From assembly GCA_030267565.1 (NCBI GenBank), contig BRXU01000024.1, positions 1,658,501 to 1,722,500 on the forward strand: a DNA stretch of 64,000 nt, in the 5' to 3' direction. The DNA comes from Pleodorina starrii (lineage: Eukaryota; Chlorophyta; Chlorophyceae; Chlamydomonadales; Volvocaceae). This document shows positions 48,311 through 59,900 of this stretch, in pieces. Every line of letters begins with the position of its first letter. Within the stretch, counting starts at the first letter, position 1. Position numbers and translations under genes: made by a program. The notes beneath the pieces were generated by a model. It was given only the letters and a program-made list of their open reading frames with translations. It was not told where the DNA came from and did not search any database.

Positions 48311-48764
48311 GGGCCTTCAGGCAATGCGGAGACGCACTCGGGCGGCCAGAGTCCGAGTAGATGGAATTTCCAATTTAACAGCGCCATTATTACCGGTGTT
48401 ATCAGAGAGTGTTTTTGGGAAAGAGACTTGGGTCATGGTGGGCACGGCTGGAAGCACGCTATGCTTTTATGTGGGCGGTGTTTGCGCGGGAACGGACGCA
48501 TGTTGTTCTTGCGATATTTCTCTTTCACAGTGACACTTCTGCGTTTATATACGTAGTGGCGTGTGAAGTGCATTACATAGTGTTCACTGCAGCTCGTTCT
48601 GCGAGCGCTTGAATGCGAACGTCGTTGTTTGAAAATTGTGAGTACCATGATGTAATTTGCGCTTGGAATCGCTATCCTCGATATGGATGACGCCAATGGT
48701 ACGGGTGTGAGCTGGACGACCAACCGCCGAACTCATGACGGATTTAGGGTCGTCGTTCATGGTG

Positions 48765-48816
48765 AGTGGCGCAAGCCAGCTGTCGAACACTCTTTTCCAC
48801 TAAAGCATTTCAATTT
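48765..48816 (-). pseudogene. LINE fragment displaced by the MULE
   Basis: The minus strand reads NALVEKSVRQLACAT and joins in frame, through the target duplication, to HHECIPVRAIR at 46375. An in-frame stop lies just upstream, so only about 17 codons survive on this side. Confidence 0.65.
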
Positions 48817-49214
48817 TCTATTAATATGGGATGACATCAATAAACGCTCTCCTATGAACCACCGCGTTACACCGCGTTTACTAGTTGTTTTGATTTGCGC
48901 GAAAGGTGCTACTTCAATGTCCGTTCTTATGAGGCCCCCAAATAGTCCGCCCCCTGTGCATTTGCAATAATGATAAAATGCCTAATGTTTTCAGGAACTC
49001 AAATAATGTTTGCGTTTGCTTCAAACGCATTTTTATCTCTGCATTGCCCTTTGTACGGCCTTAATCCCCGCACCAATCCCCGGCCTTAGAAATAGCCGGG
49101 GATTAGCAGAGGATCAGCTAGGATTAATGGGACCCTAATCACAGACCGTTAATCCGCACTGGAAATAGGTACTCGTATCACGCCGGCGGGCGGTGGGCCG
49201 GTGGCAACCCAACC
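48817..49214. other. AT-rich upstream region of the DUF2264 gene
   Basis: No gene. It contains TAATCC/GGATTA motifs, including an imperfect inverted pair around 49075-49115 (AATCCCCGGCC...GGGGATTAG), similar in character to 35600-35700. Any DUF2264 promoter would lie here. Confidence 0.4.
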
Positions 49215-51651
49215 ATGCCGTCTGTACGCGCTTTCTGGATTAATGCAGCGCTCTTAATGGTGAAACCGGTGCTACATTCCATATGCAATGAGAAATTTAA
49301 GCAAGATTTTCCGTCGACGGAGCTGCGTAACTCCGGCACAGATAGGAATACGCATTTGGAGGCCCTTGCCAGGTCCCTTCAAGGTGTCGCACCGTGGTTG
49401 GAACTGCAGGAGGACCCAGAGGCTGTTGCACTGGCACCCATTGCGAGGTGCGTGCGACCAGTGGCAGAGGTTGTCAATTTGCGTAGAATATGTCTCACTG
49501 TATGTTAATGTGTGTGAAATTACAATACAATTGGTAGTACATGATAGCGTGTTGAAGGTCTTCTTGCCGTTTGTATCTCAGTTGATCCAAATGAACGCGC
49601 TGTCCAAATGAACGCGCGGTGATATAATTTGGGTTGTTCTAGAGTTTTTCGTTCAAGCCCGATATGGTAGTGCGTTGTGACTAAGGATGGGCAGACTCTT
49701 AGCCGGCTCTTGCGTCAATCTGATACCAATCTCTGCAAGAAACGATTTTTCCAGATATGCGCTGTAACGCAAAGAGTTCATTCCTGGTGCAGCACGGAAG
49801 GGGGCAGGCCAGCGGCCGGCGTGTTTTATGCCTGATACCAGTGCCTGGCTTTGCCCTCGGCATTCGCGTTGCCTGGGTCGCCCTGCTGGTGGTGCTCAAT
49901 TTTTAGTCCGGGACCTGTTCTCGCAGTTGCTTGCCCGCGAGTCGTGTTACGGGGCTGGGTTTGGGTTGTACTGCTTTTCCGGGGTGCTGGGCCGGCAGCA
50001 ACCCCCCTCCCCGTGACGTTCCAGGGGCACAGCGGTGTGCATCCCTTCCCAGGTGTTGGGTTGGCAGCACCGGCATGTCGCTTGCGGACTCTCCTGGTCA
50101 GGCCAGTCATGGGACCCCCCGGGTGCCCCGGGGGTAGGAGGATCAGTCCGTCTAGCCGGTGCGGCTTGCGATTGATGTGAAAGCTGGTCCCCCTCGCATC
50201 CTAATTCCAAAGCCTTCATAAGGTTGACAATGTTAGCCCCCCTGCAAACGCGTGGCCGCCACTGGAAAGGCACTAACAAGTGGCCGACACAAGCAACAAA
50301 GCCGCGTTTCCTCGCAGGTGTGCGATTGCGCTGGCCACCGACCCCAATTCAACACAGTACATGGCGTTTACGAGAGGGTCGCAGGTAGAGGACGCGCACC
50401 AGCGGCAGCCTCTGGTGGACGCGGCCATTCTGGCACACGCAATGCTGCGCGCGCCCCGGCAGCTGTGGGGCAAGCTAGAGAGGGGCGTGAAGAGAAATGT
50501 GATCGCCGCGCTCCACCTGACCCGCGGAATCAAGCCGTACATGAACAACTGGCAGCTCTTCGCGTCCATAATTGAGGCGTTCATGTACTCGCACGGGGAG
50601 CAGGTGCAGGAGGACCGCCTGCTGACGGGCCTCCGGCTGCACAAGTGAGCGGGTGGGCTCTGGTGCATTGCTTCGGCAGATTGGGAGGGAGCTGATTTGT
50701 CCACCACCCTGCAGGGATCGGCCTCCAATGGTCCCTGACTAGTGTCAACGCTATCTATCTATCTATCGGTTGTCTGTCGTACCGCGCGCACACGATCGCT
50801 GAAGGGCTGAGATTGTATAAGGAGCCCATGTGTGTGGTGGTTTCAGCGTACAGTGATTGCACGGCAAGGTACTATGCGGGGCTGACTGATGCATGCCGCC
50901 ACGCTGCGCCATTCATTTGCTCAATAGCAAATTGAAACAGTCAGCAGGCAGCACAACGCGCAAACTGACCCGTTCGTCCTCGCTAGGCTGAGCAGGGCTC
51001 ACACCAAGCGTGCATACCCTGCTTGTCTGCTTGCCTGTGCGCAGGGAATGGTACCTGGGCGACGGCTGGTGGGGTGATGGACCAGAGTTCGCCCACAACT
51101 TTTACAACTCATATGTCATCCAGCCAATGCTGTATGACATCCTCACCGCACTCCACCACCGGCAAGGCGTGGAGAGCACTCCCCAGTTTTTCATCCAGGA
51201 AGGCCTGGGCGAGCTGGAAACTTTGGTGTCCGAGGGTATGTCCCGCTGGTCCAGTTTGCTCGAGTCGTTTGTACATCCGGATGGCAGCTATCCTGTCATC
51301 GGGCGGTCCGTCGTATACCGCTGTGGTGCCTTCCACGTCCTGTCGCTGGCGGCTCTGAAGCACCTGCTGCCCAGCCACGTGCTGCCTGGGCAGGCGCGGA
51401 CTGCGCTGACGCGTGCCATCAACCGCACACTGGACGCGAGCGTGACGTACGACAGGAACGGCTGGCTGACCATCGGCCTCATCGGCAGCCAGCCACACCT
51501 GGCCCAGTTCTACTCGAGCCAGGGCAGCATGTACCAGGCGGCGGCTGTGTTTCTGCCGCTGGGCCTTGCAGCCAGTGATCCATTTTGGACGGACCCCCAG
51601 ATGCCCACCACGTGGGAGAAGTTGTGGCGCGGGGAGCAGGCAGCAAGTTAG
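49215..51651 (+). CDS. DUF2264 family protein
   Basis: DUF2264 proteins occur in bacteria, fungi and algae. Their function is uncharacterised, but they are thought to be carbohydrate-active, alpha-helical-barrel-like proteins. Three exons with matching phases (49215-49447, 50318-50644, 51045-51651) give 388 aa, a normal length. N-terminal landmarks are THLEALARSLQGVAPWLEL and ATDPNSTQYMAF. The middle has QPLVDAAILAHAMLRAP and KPYMNNWQLFASIIEAFM. The C-terminal half is highly typical: WYLGDGWWGDGPEF, FYNSYVIQPML, PDGSYPVIGRSVVYRCGAFH, GWLTIGLIGSQPHLAQFYSS and FLPLGLAASDPFWTDP. A second in-frame ATG at 49257 may be the true start, because family similarity begins just after it (KPVLHSI). The gene appears intact and lies between the two GT49 genes. 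Confidence 0.88.
49745..50215 (+). repeat. Repeat family R2, copy in DUF2264 intron 1
   Basis: Its right end (GGTGCCCCGGGGGTAGGA, CAGTCCGTCTAGC, then ATGTGAAAGCTGGTCCCCCT) matches the right end of 54650-54990. Similarity is weak over the rest. It may be a SINE-like or LINE-tail family, and no Pol III boxes were identified. Confidence 0.5.
50754..50767. repeat. (TATC)n short microsatellite
   Basis: A short TATC run in DUF2264 intron 2. Confidence 0.8.
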
Positions 51652-53224
51652 GGGCGTACGTGGGCAGCTGGAGGGACTTGCGGGCCGGTGCTTACTGGAT
51701 TGGTTGCGGCTTGCGGGGAAATGAATGGAGCAATTGGCAGCTCTATTGCTCTGCTGCGATGTCCGCGGCGATGATGAGGGGGAAGTATTTATACAACGTT
51801 GAAGGTGACAGCGGGGGTGACAATATCGAGCGGTGTATATGACGTCGAGCTTCGATTTTAGTGCTCGTGCGTGTACGGCAACGGCATCTGTGACGGGCAT
51901 GATAGGAACTACCAATTTTGCAGCATGTACATGTACAGCAGGCGATATGCGATATGGGCGATGCTGGAGACTGCCAGATAGATGATTTATGGAATGACAC
52001 GGCCGCCGTACTTTGACTGCCTTGACCACCATTTGTTCGTTTGCTACCGTTGGAAAGTTGAAGTTGGTCTTGTTTCCGCATATCGACCCCGCCGAGCGTA
52101 AATCATTAACACCTAGGCATCTTTGCAACTTCAGTCGAGAGATGCGTCGGTGTTGCATCCCAGGGCACTTATCCACTCTCCAAGTCTCCATGGTACTGCA
52201 TTTAGCCCTCCTGGCCCTTGGCATATAAGTATGTCGCAAGCTTCTTATCGCAGCCGTTGAGTATACAGGACTTTGAGACGAAGTGACAAGTCCGTAAAAG
52301 ACTTTTACCGCGCGAGTGGTGGTGTCCGTTTCCCGTCCGGCGCCCCGTCCAGAAAGCTGTCGTACCCCGTCCGCGACGCCTTTACAGCATGCGGTCTGCG
52401 AACTTATATTATTGAGTATGAAATGTAGGCAACTTGACTCAACTCAACTTGACTCAACTTATAGATTCTTTCGGCGGGCGGGCGGGCGGTGTTTACAGGG
52501 GCGTCAGCGATCGGAGTTCGCCAGCTTTAGGCAATATTTCTGACTGACCGACCGGACTGATCGGGGTGACTCCGGGGTCCGATTCCGTCCTATTCGATCC
52601 ACCACCTCCTCCCGTTCGTTGCACGTTTCCTGACTGCGCCAGACAGCGGCGAGGTAGGTACGGGCAAGGCGCGCAGGTATTATGATTCCATCGGTTCCCA
52701 TCCAGCCAGCGGCATGGAATGACCTGGCGGGCGGGCGGGCGGGCGGGTGGGCGGGTGTAGCACGATAGCTGTGGCAGCCGGCGGCTGCTGCATCGCGGCC
52801 TGAGGCCGCAGGCAGTAGTGAAAGTCTAGCTTACAGACTTGACAAAGCCGGAGAACTTAGCCCCTGGCGCCCGTAATGTAGGTCGGTGTGATCGGTAGAT
52901 GTTGTCGTTGGGGAGTTGGTGCTGGGATGGCAAGATTGATGCGAGAATGGAGTTGCATCAATGCATTACTGAATACGATGCGCCGTATGCATAATAGTTT
53001 TCCAGGCGTTGGGCCCGGCTGGGGGTAGGGGGGCTGCTGCCCCCCTCCCCCAGACCCCTCCCCCCCGCTGGTGGGGGGCGGGGGGCTGCCGCCCCCCATC
53101 CCCCCACACACCCCTTCCCCCCGCGCACTCTGAAATGCAGTGTCCGTGCTAACCTTGAAATTACAAAGGAAGGCGACCTCGGTCTCAAAACGTTCAGGTA
53201 TCACAAACATGAATGCAAACAAAA
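51652..53224. other. DUF2264 3' flank and low-complexity DNA, no gene
   Basis: Contains TTGACTCAACTCAAC direct repeats near 52433-52460, GGGC(GGGC)n runs near 52475-52490 and 52728-52750, and a C/G-run block at 53025-53120 whose GGGGGGC...GCCCCCC segments could fold into hairpins. The long minus-strand open frame opposite DUF2264 exon 3 is a shadow. Confidence 0.5.
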
Positions 53225-54600
53225 TGTATTCATTTGCGGCTTGGCGTCCAACAACCACTTTGCCACTCATAGTTTGTCCCTTGCCATTTTTGTTATTTTA
53301 TGTATTAGTAATATGCGTCAAGGCCGACGGACCGGCTAGCAGAACTGTGGTGTGGTCGCGGGAACATGTTCGCAGATGTTCGCTACGGGTAGGTTGCCCT
53401 ATTATGCCCACGTCCCTATTATGCCCCAACACTTTTTCCTGTGGCGACCATGCAAGTATAATTCCCAGGAAAAATCATACAAGCGTACAATTGTACGGTC
53501 TACATGCAAGATTTTTTCTACGACACATGTATGCTGTCTAGTCACAGTTTGTGACATTTCAGTCTGCTCGGAGGTTTTATGCCGTTGCAAATGCAAAGGG
53601 CGGGAGCGGCTGCGGGGCCGTAGAGAGCGGTTCTCAATTTTACAGAGTCCCTTTGATAGTATTCAATAGGATAAGTAAGATGGTTAAGACTAGAAGCACT
53701 TACGGACAAGCAAATAAAATTCTTGACACCCGACCCGGCGTGTGCACGGTGTTGGCGTGTGCACGGTGAGACCCGTGGGGTGATGGGGAACGTTGGCCTG
53801 CGCAGGCAGGATAGCCAACGCTATAATGTTGAAGTTCGCGTTTCAGGCTGAGTGTGAGCTACATTAGGATAGTTATAGGACCTTGGCAGGTTGCGCGCGA
53901 CGTTTTGGCGGTGTTTCCGTACCGTTCTGCACTCGCGGGCATAATAGGGACAACTGCCGAGCGCAAGGGCAAACATACCCCTCACCGCGTTCATTACCTG
54001 ACAGCATGCTACCATGTCCATTTGCAGCTGAACGGTTTGGGATATGTCCAGTACGTATGTAAGAAGCTTCCGTAATTGTTTGGGCATTTGTCGAGTACGT
54101 CGACCAATTTCAGAGACGATTGCAACGCTCGGATGGGCATAATTGGGCAACCTACCCGTATGCAATTATTTGGATGTCGGAAAGATGAAGCGCCGCTATG
54201 TAAATATTTATAATTGACGACAACGGTGCAATATGGAATGAACAGAAGTTCCGGATGCGTTGGAGCGAGTGCAGCCTCGGACCTGCTCGGACCACGGACT
54301 CAGTCGAACATCTTTCATACTGATACGTGCACTATTGCTTTTAAGATTCTAATATAGTATTACGAGTATTAAGGGCTATTGATATGCGTTGATAGCGTAT
54401 CCAGCCACGAAGGTTGCTCGTCACTCAGCCGGGCAGACAGCCAGCCATTCATACTGATACATGCACTATTGGTTTTAAGTTTCTAATATAGTATTACTAG
54501 TATTAAGGGCTATTAATTGGCCTTTACAGTGTATCCAGCCATCATGGTTGGTCGTCACTCCGCCGGGCAGCCAGCCAGCCAGGCAGGGCCAGGCAGTGAC
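53225..54600 (+). mobile_element. R1 repeat copy 4, interrupted by a MITE
   Basis: Left part 53225-53385 (GCGGCTTGGCGTCCAACA, GCGTCAAGGC, GGTCGCGGGAACA) and right part 54159-54600 (TATGCA...GGAATGAACAGAAGTTCCGG, then CAGCC-rich ends) match copy 1 in the same order. The right end is itself duplicated: the block around TGATACxTGCACTATTG to CAGCCAGCC occurs at about 54320-54440 and again at 54450-54580. Confidence 0.7.
53386..54158. mobile_element. 773-bp MITE with TA target duplication
   Basis: Ends are CGGGTAGGTTGCCCTATTAT... and its inverse ...ATAATTGGGCAACCTACCCG, about 24 bp with one mismatch. They are flanked by TA on both sides (53384-53385, 54159-54160). The uninterrupted R1 copies (TTCGCTATGCAA) show the empty site and confirm the boundaries. 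A subterminal ACGTCCCTATTATGCCC/GGGCATAATAGGGAC pair adds further symmetry. No transposase is present. TA duplication points to a Tc1/mariner-like superfamily, but the terminal bases are not diagnostic. Confidence 0.8.
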
Positions 54601-54649
54601 GAACAGGGCCAACACCCCCACGCAACAGAAATTCAAATTCCATAGTGCT

Positions 54650-54990
54650 ACTGCCCTCACGAGGTCGCTTTAATGTGTCAAATCGTTATACGCTCTGCCG
54701 TACCGAATGGTCACGCTACAATACCGGGCAGTCGCCCCTCTCTTGTTGGTCTGGTTTCGTTCTTCGTGCGTCTGGACCTCTTGCAGGCCCTGTGCTTATG
54801 GGGCTCTGTTTTCTGCTTTTTCCCACTTTGAGTGTTGTGCGGGCTTGGTGCTGGTGGGCCTTGGAGGCTTGGCTTTCGGCACCCCTCCGTGGGTGCCCCT
54901 GGGGTAGGATGAACAGTCCGTCTAGCATGTACGGCTAGCAACCGATATGAACATCGGTTCCCCTTGTAAACCTTGCATCCTCAACACCGA
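54650..54990 (+). repeat. Repeat family R2, second copy
   Basis: Shares the GGTGCCCCTGGGGTAGGATG, CAGTCCGTCTAGC and GATATGA..ATCGGTTCCCCTT end with 49745-50215. The body has weak coding-like segments but stops in all frames. Confidence 0.5.
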
Positions 54991-55865
54991 GACCCCATCT
55001 TAAACATACCTTTGCCTACATACATATTTTGCCGCTGAAAGCGACAGCGACACGCATGTCTCACTCTACCGCACAGCACGTGCCGTGGCGGGATGTGGAC
55101 GGCGATTTTGCTCCTGTCGGAGCCGTACTGCGGTCGTGCGTGTGTGGCTGCGGTCGCCGACTCGTGGCTTCGCCGGCGGTCGTTCGGTTTACCGGACTTG
55201 GTTTTGGGTTTGAGCCCCGGCCCACCCCACAAAAGAGCGGATTCGGGTGGCGTCGTCCCCTGGGTATCACCATGTCTTATTCCTGCAGTCTGCCCTTTGC
55301 CTGCGCCGGCATAATGTTTGAAGTCATGGCCCCAGCCTGCGGCAATGGGTAGACTTTATTCCTTCTTATCGGTAGTCTGCTTCTGAGGCAGGTCCAAACC
55401 AAAGTGGATCTCGGCAGATCCTCGCGCTCGGCACCTCTGGCTTCCAATAACTTGGCATCTCCGTTGCCGGCCCGATGGCCTCCGTTGGCGCGTCTAGTTC
55501 ATGTTGTGGACCCGGATCTCGGTGGCCTCGAGCCCCTACACAGCCGCATCTAGCTGTTTGGGTCTGACATGCAAGTAGTCGAAGGTAAATCTCCATGGGA
55601 TGTTGTTATAGGAATCTGGCCAGCCAGGTGCTCGCATCTGAGCGCCCTCACCGCTAGTACAGGTGGGCAGGGGTATTATGACGCAGGGGGTAATGTGACG
55701 CAGGGCGCTTTATTTCACGCAAACTTCAAATCAGGCAATGCCGCCTTAAACCCTGCATGTTTATGGTGTAAATGACTGGTTGACAACGGTGGTCCACGTG
55801 AAAACGATTTGGCAGTTCCGGGGCCAACGATCTTGGCAGGATCGACTCCGGCACATTTTCGTGCA
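54991..55865. other. No confident gene
   Basis: A 107-codon plus-strand frame (55029-55352) lacks splice support or a domain. Near 55665-55715 there are short near-repeats (TATTATGACGCAGGGGG, TAATGTGACGCAGGGCG). Confidence 0.4.
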
Positions 55866-56185
55866 TGGTTTACTTGAAGCCGGAAAAAGGGCGGGGCCCC
55901 GTTCAATCCGTACGGGTTAAGTTAAGTGCTAGGGTGGCGAGAGCGTCAAGTGTGAGAGTGTCGACAGTCCTGCTGATATACAGCCAGAGCTTTATATCCG
56001 AAATGCCTGCGGCTACAGCAATCCGCCCCAGGTATAGCATCGCGCTCCGTCTCGGCACTGTGCAACTCTTCCCGCCAGCGCATTGGCTTAAGTAGCTTGA
56101 CAGTAGACATGGAGTGGATTATTCGCAGAGCAGGCTGACTTGCCAATAGAAGGACAGCGGAACTGTTTGCGAGGGTCGCGAAAGT
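55866..56185 (+). repeat. Diverged relative of the array unit
   Basis: Matches array unit 1 at about 11130-11625, but with only one of the two GTGTGAGAGTGTCGACA blocks and with many substitutions. It begins at AAAAAGGGCGGGGCCCCGTT and ends at TTTGCGAGGGTCGCG. It shows that the sequence in the array belongs to a dispersed, older repeat family, and it carries no GGGGCC tract. Confidence 0.85.
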
Positions 56186-56779
56186 GCGTCAGAACCTGTC
56201 AGAATACCCCTGCCCACCTGTAGTACCGTAGCTGGAAAGAGTCAGAACTGGATACAATGAAGTCAGAGCTTATTTCGAGTTAAGAAATTATTTATGGTGA
56301 CACAAGGAAACCGCTATGGCGGCCGGTAAGTTGGCAGTGAGGTGACGTGCGCGGTGTGAAAGGGCGTGCGCATGGCGGACGTTAGTCGGCAGCGCCAACT
56401 GTCAATTACGCTGCGCGACTTCATGAATGTTTTGTACAATTGAAATGATACAAAGGTGAGCCTCCCGATGCATCGCCTATGGAGTATTGTTCATTCCAAC
56501 AATCGGCACGCCATACGGTAGCTGGAGTCGAACACCCAAGTACCATGCAATACATAACAATCTAGAATCTTTTGCCATTATAAGTAAATGGAATTAATAC
56601 TCGACGATCGACTGATCGAGGACTCTTGCTTGGTTATGGTGCGTGCGGATCCTTACTGACTTCAATGGCTCCTTATTGTTCCCTGCTGCGGTCAATTACA
56701 TCGATAGCATCAATGCAGTTATTCTTCGAGGCGGCCATCGGCTATTGAAAAAAGCCTGCATGCCACTCGTACTACCGAA
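56186..56779. other. No gene seen
   Basis: AT-richer DNA without coding bias or recognised repeats. Confidence 0.4.
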
Positions 56780-56981
56780 CCCAATGTCGTTAAGACCGAC
56801 CGGTGACCTCCACAGAGCGCATCCCTCTTGATGAACGGCATTTCCTTGATGGACGATGTTCTTAGTATTCTTATTCTAGGTTGACAAGGAATGTCCATGC
56901 CTCACCAAAGATACTTGGCAAGGTGTAGCAGCTTCGACGAGTCGTAACAGGCGCCCAGAACCAGCCGTGATGTTGTCAAAC

Positions 56982-59900
56982 ATGGAATTAGGGAAAAGTC
57001 TGCGAACAGCATCTCTTGTGCTGGGCCTTTGCTTAGTTATTTGCGTAAGGTCAGCGACCCCGACGTATGCGTTTCACGTTATGTCATCGGCCTTATGTGG
57101 ATGATGTAAAGTGTAATCCATTATGGCCTGAACTGGTTTAATCTGCTGATGCTTCAGGTGGTCGGCGGGCCAGTCTGACCATCCAGCCAAATTGCTGCAA
57201 TCCTGCTGGAATGATAACTTTGATCCTTCGCCGAGAACATTTCAAGAATGGCTTGGTGGCCGCACACCAAGGTAAGCGTGGATTGCGCTTGTGGAGTTAC
57301 ACGCTCGCACCCGGGTGCAGGCGCTGTGCGCGATAACAAGAATGTGATAAACTTTATGGGACTAGGAGTCAATGTGAATATAAATTTGATCAAAATGGAA
57401 AACGTGTCATACGTACAAAGCTACTCCTTGCGTAACAGCAGTAACGTAAAGGAGTGTTCGAATCTTCGTTGCAACCACTCCAGTGTTCATTCCCCTGAGG
57501 GGATGGAGTTGGCACATGCGAGCCGTCTTGACCACTGAGAGCGCACACCGTGGGGTTTTCTCCCTCGTGCGCACCCATCCTCCCCTCCTGGAGCCCCGGC
57601 CAAGGCGCCACACTGTTTGCTCGCTTTAGGGAACATGCAGGGGGTTGGCGACCGCATAGTCAACGAAGTCGCCAACCGTCCTATCAACCTACTTGCCACT
57701 CACGCCATCACACCCCTCTCCTCGTCGTTACAAAACGCAGTTTTCAGCTGACGGAGGTGTGGTGGTCGAAGCACAACAGCAGTGCGCCGCTGACGATCTT
57801 CACGTCAGCGTCAGTGGACCGGCTGCCAATGGTGGAGGCACAGTGAGTGTGTGGCCTGCTAGCCGCCATGCAAGCGGGTACTGGTGCTAGCGCTGGTTGT
57901 GCATGACCTTGTCGTCTGACATCCGGCCATCCGCGCATCCCTCATCGACCAGTCCCCACTTCCGCTGCTGCTTACATGTGGCAACCGGGACCTGTTCAGT
58001 CTTGGCTGTTCACGTGCTGCACGCGAATCCCTGTGACGTGGAGCCCGCCGTGCCTTCCACTCCCTCACGCCCGTCCGCAAGCTGCCACCTTAACACAAGA
58101 GGCCTTCGACTCTGCTGTTGACCGGAAGCCGTACGCCCCTCATGCACGGCATTTCCCTACAGGTGCCGCGATTACGTGGGCCCTTTGGTAGCGGCCGTCT
58201 ATGTTCCTGTGGTGGTGCGTCGAATTAGCAGGTTCATTGGCGATGATAGTGTCAGTGGCTTGCCCGCCCACCGCCGCCTCCGCCACCGGGCGCTGTTGCA
58301 GCAGCAGCAGCAGCTGATGAAGGAACCGCTCGGGAGCAAGGTCGCCGCCGTACGGGCGGACATGCAGGTTGGTGGGTCGGTTAGTGCGTGAGCGGCCCTC
58401 CTCTCCTCTCCCCCGTCCGCCGCACCTCGGCCGCTGGTAAGACTCTCCATCCTGGTCGCATGTCCACGCGCGGTGTCACGTGCGCTGCCCCCGCCGCCCC
58501 GCGGCCACGGTCGCGCTCCTCTCTCTCCATGATGTGCTGCGCTCTGCCCTTGGCCTTGAGGCCAGCGGCCTCCTTTCCTCGTCGCTTGTAACGGCCACGG
58601 GCTGCGATGCTTTCCTACGCAGCCAAGGAAGCAGTGCTCTCCATGTCTAAACACTGGGCGCGGGGATGCCTTGTTGCCTTGGCTCCCCGGCTGCGGCCCT
58701 GTGCTCCCTCAGCAGCAACTGGACTACCTTCACCCCCGCTGCGAAATTCTCTTTACACCCCCGCTGCTCACCACCTTTCGCTGCACCCTCCTGCAGGCGT
58801 TATTTGACCGAATGGAGGCCGGCGGCGGTAGCACCCTCCCTCCCGGTCGCAGCTGCTGCTGCCAGCTGCGGCTGCTACTGTTCACGGAGCGAGTCGCTGA
58901 CCGGCAGATGGCGACACTCATGCCCACCAACTCCATGCGCAACGCGGCCATGCTGGCAGTTCAAACCCCCCTGGCGGCCATGATTGACGTGGACCTGGGC
59001 GTCAGCGACACCTTCAACAAGGCCATCTCAAACAAGACGTGGTGGGTCACGGACTGGGGCTGGGGAGGGAATCGTATAGGGACCCACCGGGGGAGCGCTT
59101 ACCGAATGGCGCTTTCTGTGACACACTGTTCCACCATGACACCTATTTTTGTGGAATAGCTCATCCTACACATTTTCAGTGAAATGCGGTAAGCCGGAAG
59201 AACGTGTGGCTGCTGGCTGCTGCGCGGGTGGCCGGGCATGTGCACTCGTGGCCAGTCGTGCCCATATGATCGAGCCGTGTGTTGCTGCTCCTGGTTGGCG
59301 TGCCGCCCTGCACGACTGCTGCACGTACTTGCTGCTTCCACATACAGGGCGGACCTGCTGGTCCAAAACGCGGTCGTTCCACAACCCAAGATATTCATTC
59401 CAACGGCCTGGGAGCCCAACCACACGCTCGACATGCACACCGCAACCCGTATGGCGGAACTGGCCTTGAGAGGTGAGGACGCGAAGGGGCCTGACCCCGC
59501 GCCCAGGCTCTGATGCCCAGTGCGTGCAGTGCCGCGCTGTTCGGCGGCTTAGGCTTAGGGCGCTGCGGGTGGCTGCAGGCGGCAAGTAGGTTGGTGTGGG
59601 CAGGTGCGGTGCTCTGGGGAGTGCTGCTGGGTTCCACCGAACGCCCTTATTTGGGGCTTAGCCAGGGGACCAGTGAGCGATGTCGGGGCGTGTGGAAAGC
59701 TGGCGCGCCGTTTGCGGTGGGGTGTGCAGCTACCGTATGCGGAGTGCGCACGACGACACGCGCACACACACGCGCACACACACACGCGCACACATACAGC
59801 GTTCACCCAGCAAAACCTGCCTGGGTTCCTGTATACCATGCTGGCAAGCGCTCACACAAACAAGCTCATGTTACCTCATGGGGCCTCCCATACCCAGCGG

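Larger units (their letters stand above)
46376..48755. mobile_element. Mutator-like element (MULE) with long TIRs
   Basis: A 2,380-bp insertion. It starts CGACGACCCTAAATCC, ends with the inverse GGATTTAGGGTCGTCG, and is flanked by a perfect 9-bp direct repeat TTCATGGTG (46367-46375 and 48756-48764). The terminal inverted repeats are long: 46376-46640 and 48488-48755, with scattered mismatches. Long TIRs plus a 9-bp target duplication are the hallmark of Mutator elements. Removing the element and one TTCATGGTG restores an open LINE frame, confirming the ends. No MuDR-type transposase is visible, so it appears nonautonomous. The interior (46860-48360) is far more GC-rich than the TIRs and may be captured DNA. 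Confidence 0.88.

Noticed and set aside
51109..52239. 376-codon minus-strand frame
   Set aside because: Antisense shadow of DUF2264 exon 3 plus noncoding flank. The plus-strand protein has clear family similarity.
53025..53120. G/C-run block as a transposon terminus
   Set aside because: It can fold into hairpins, but no matching inverse end or target duplication was found.
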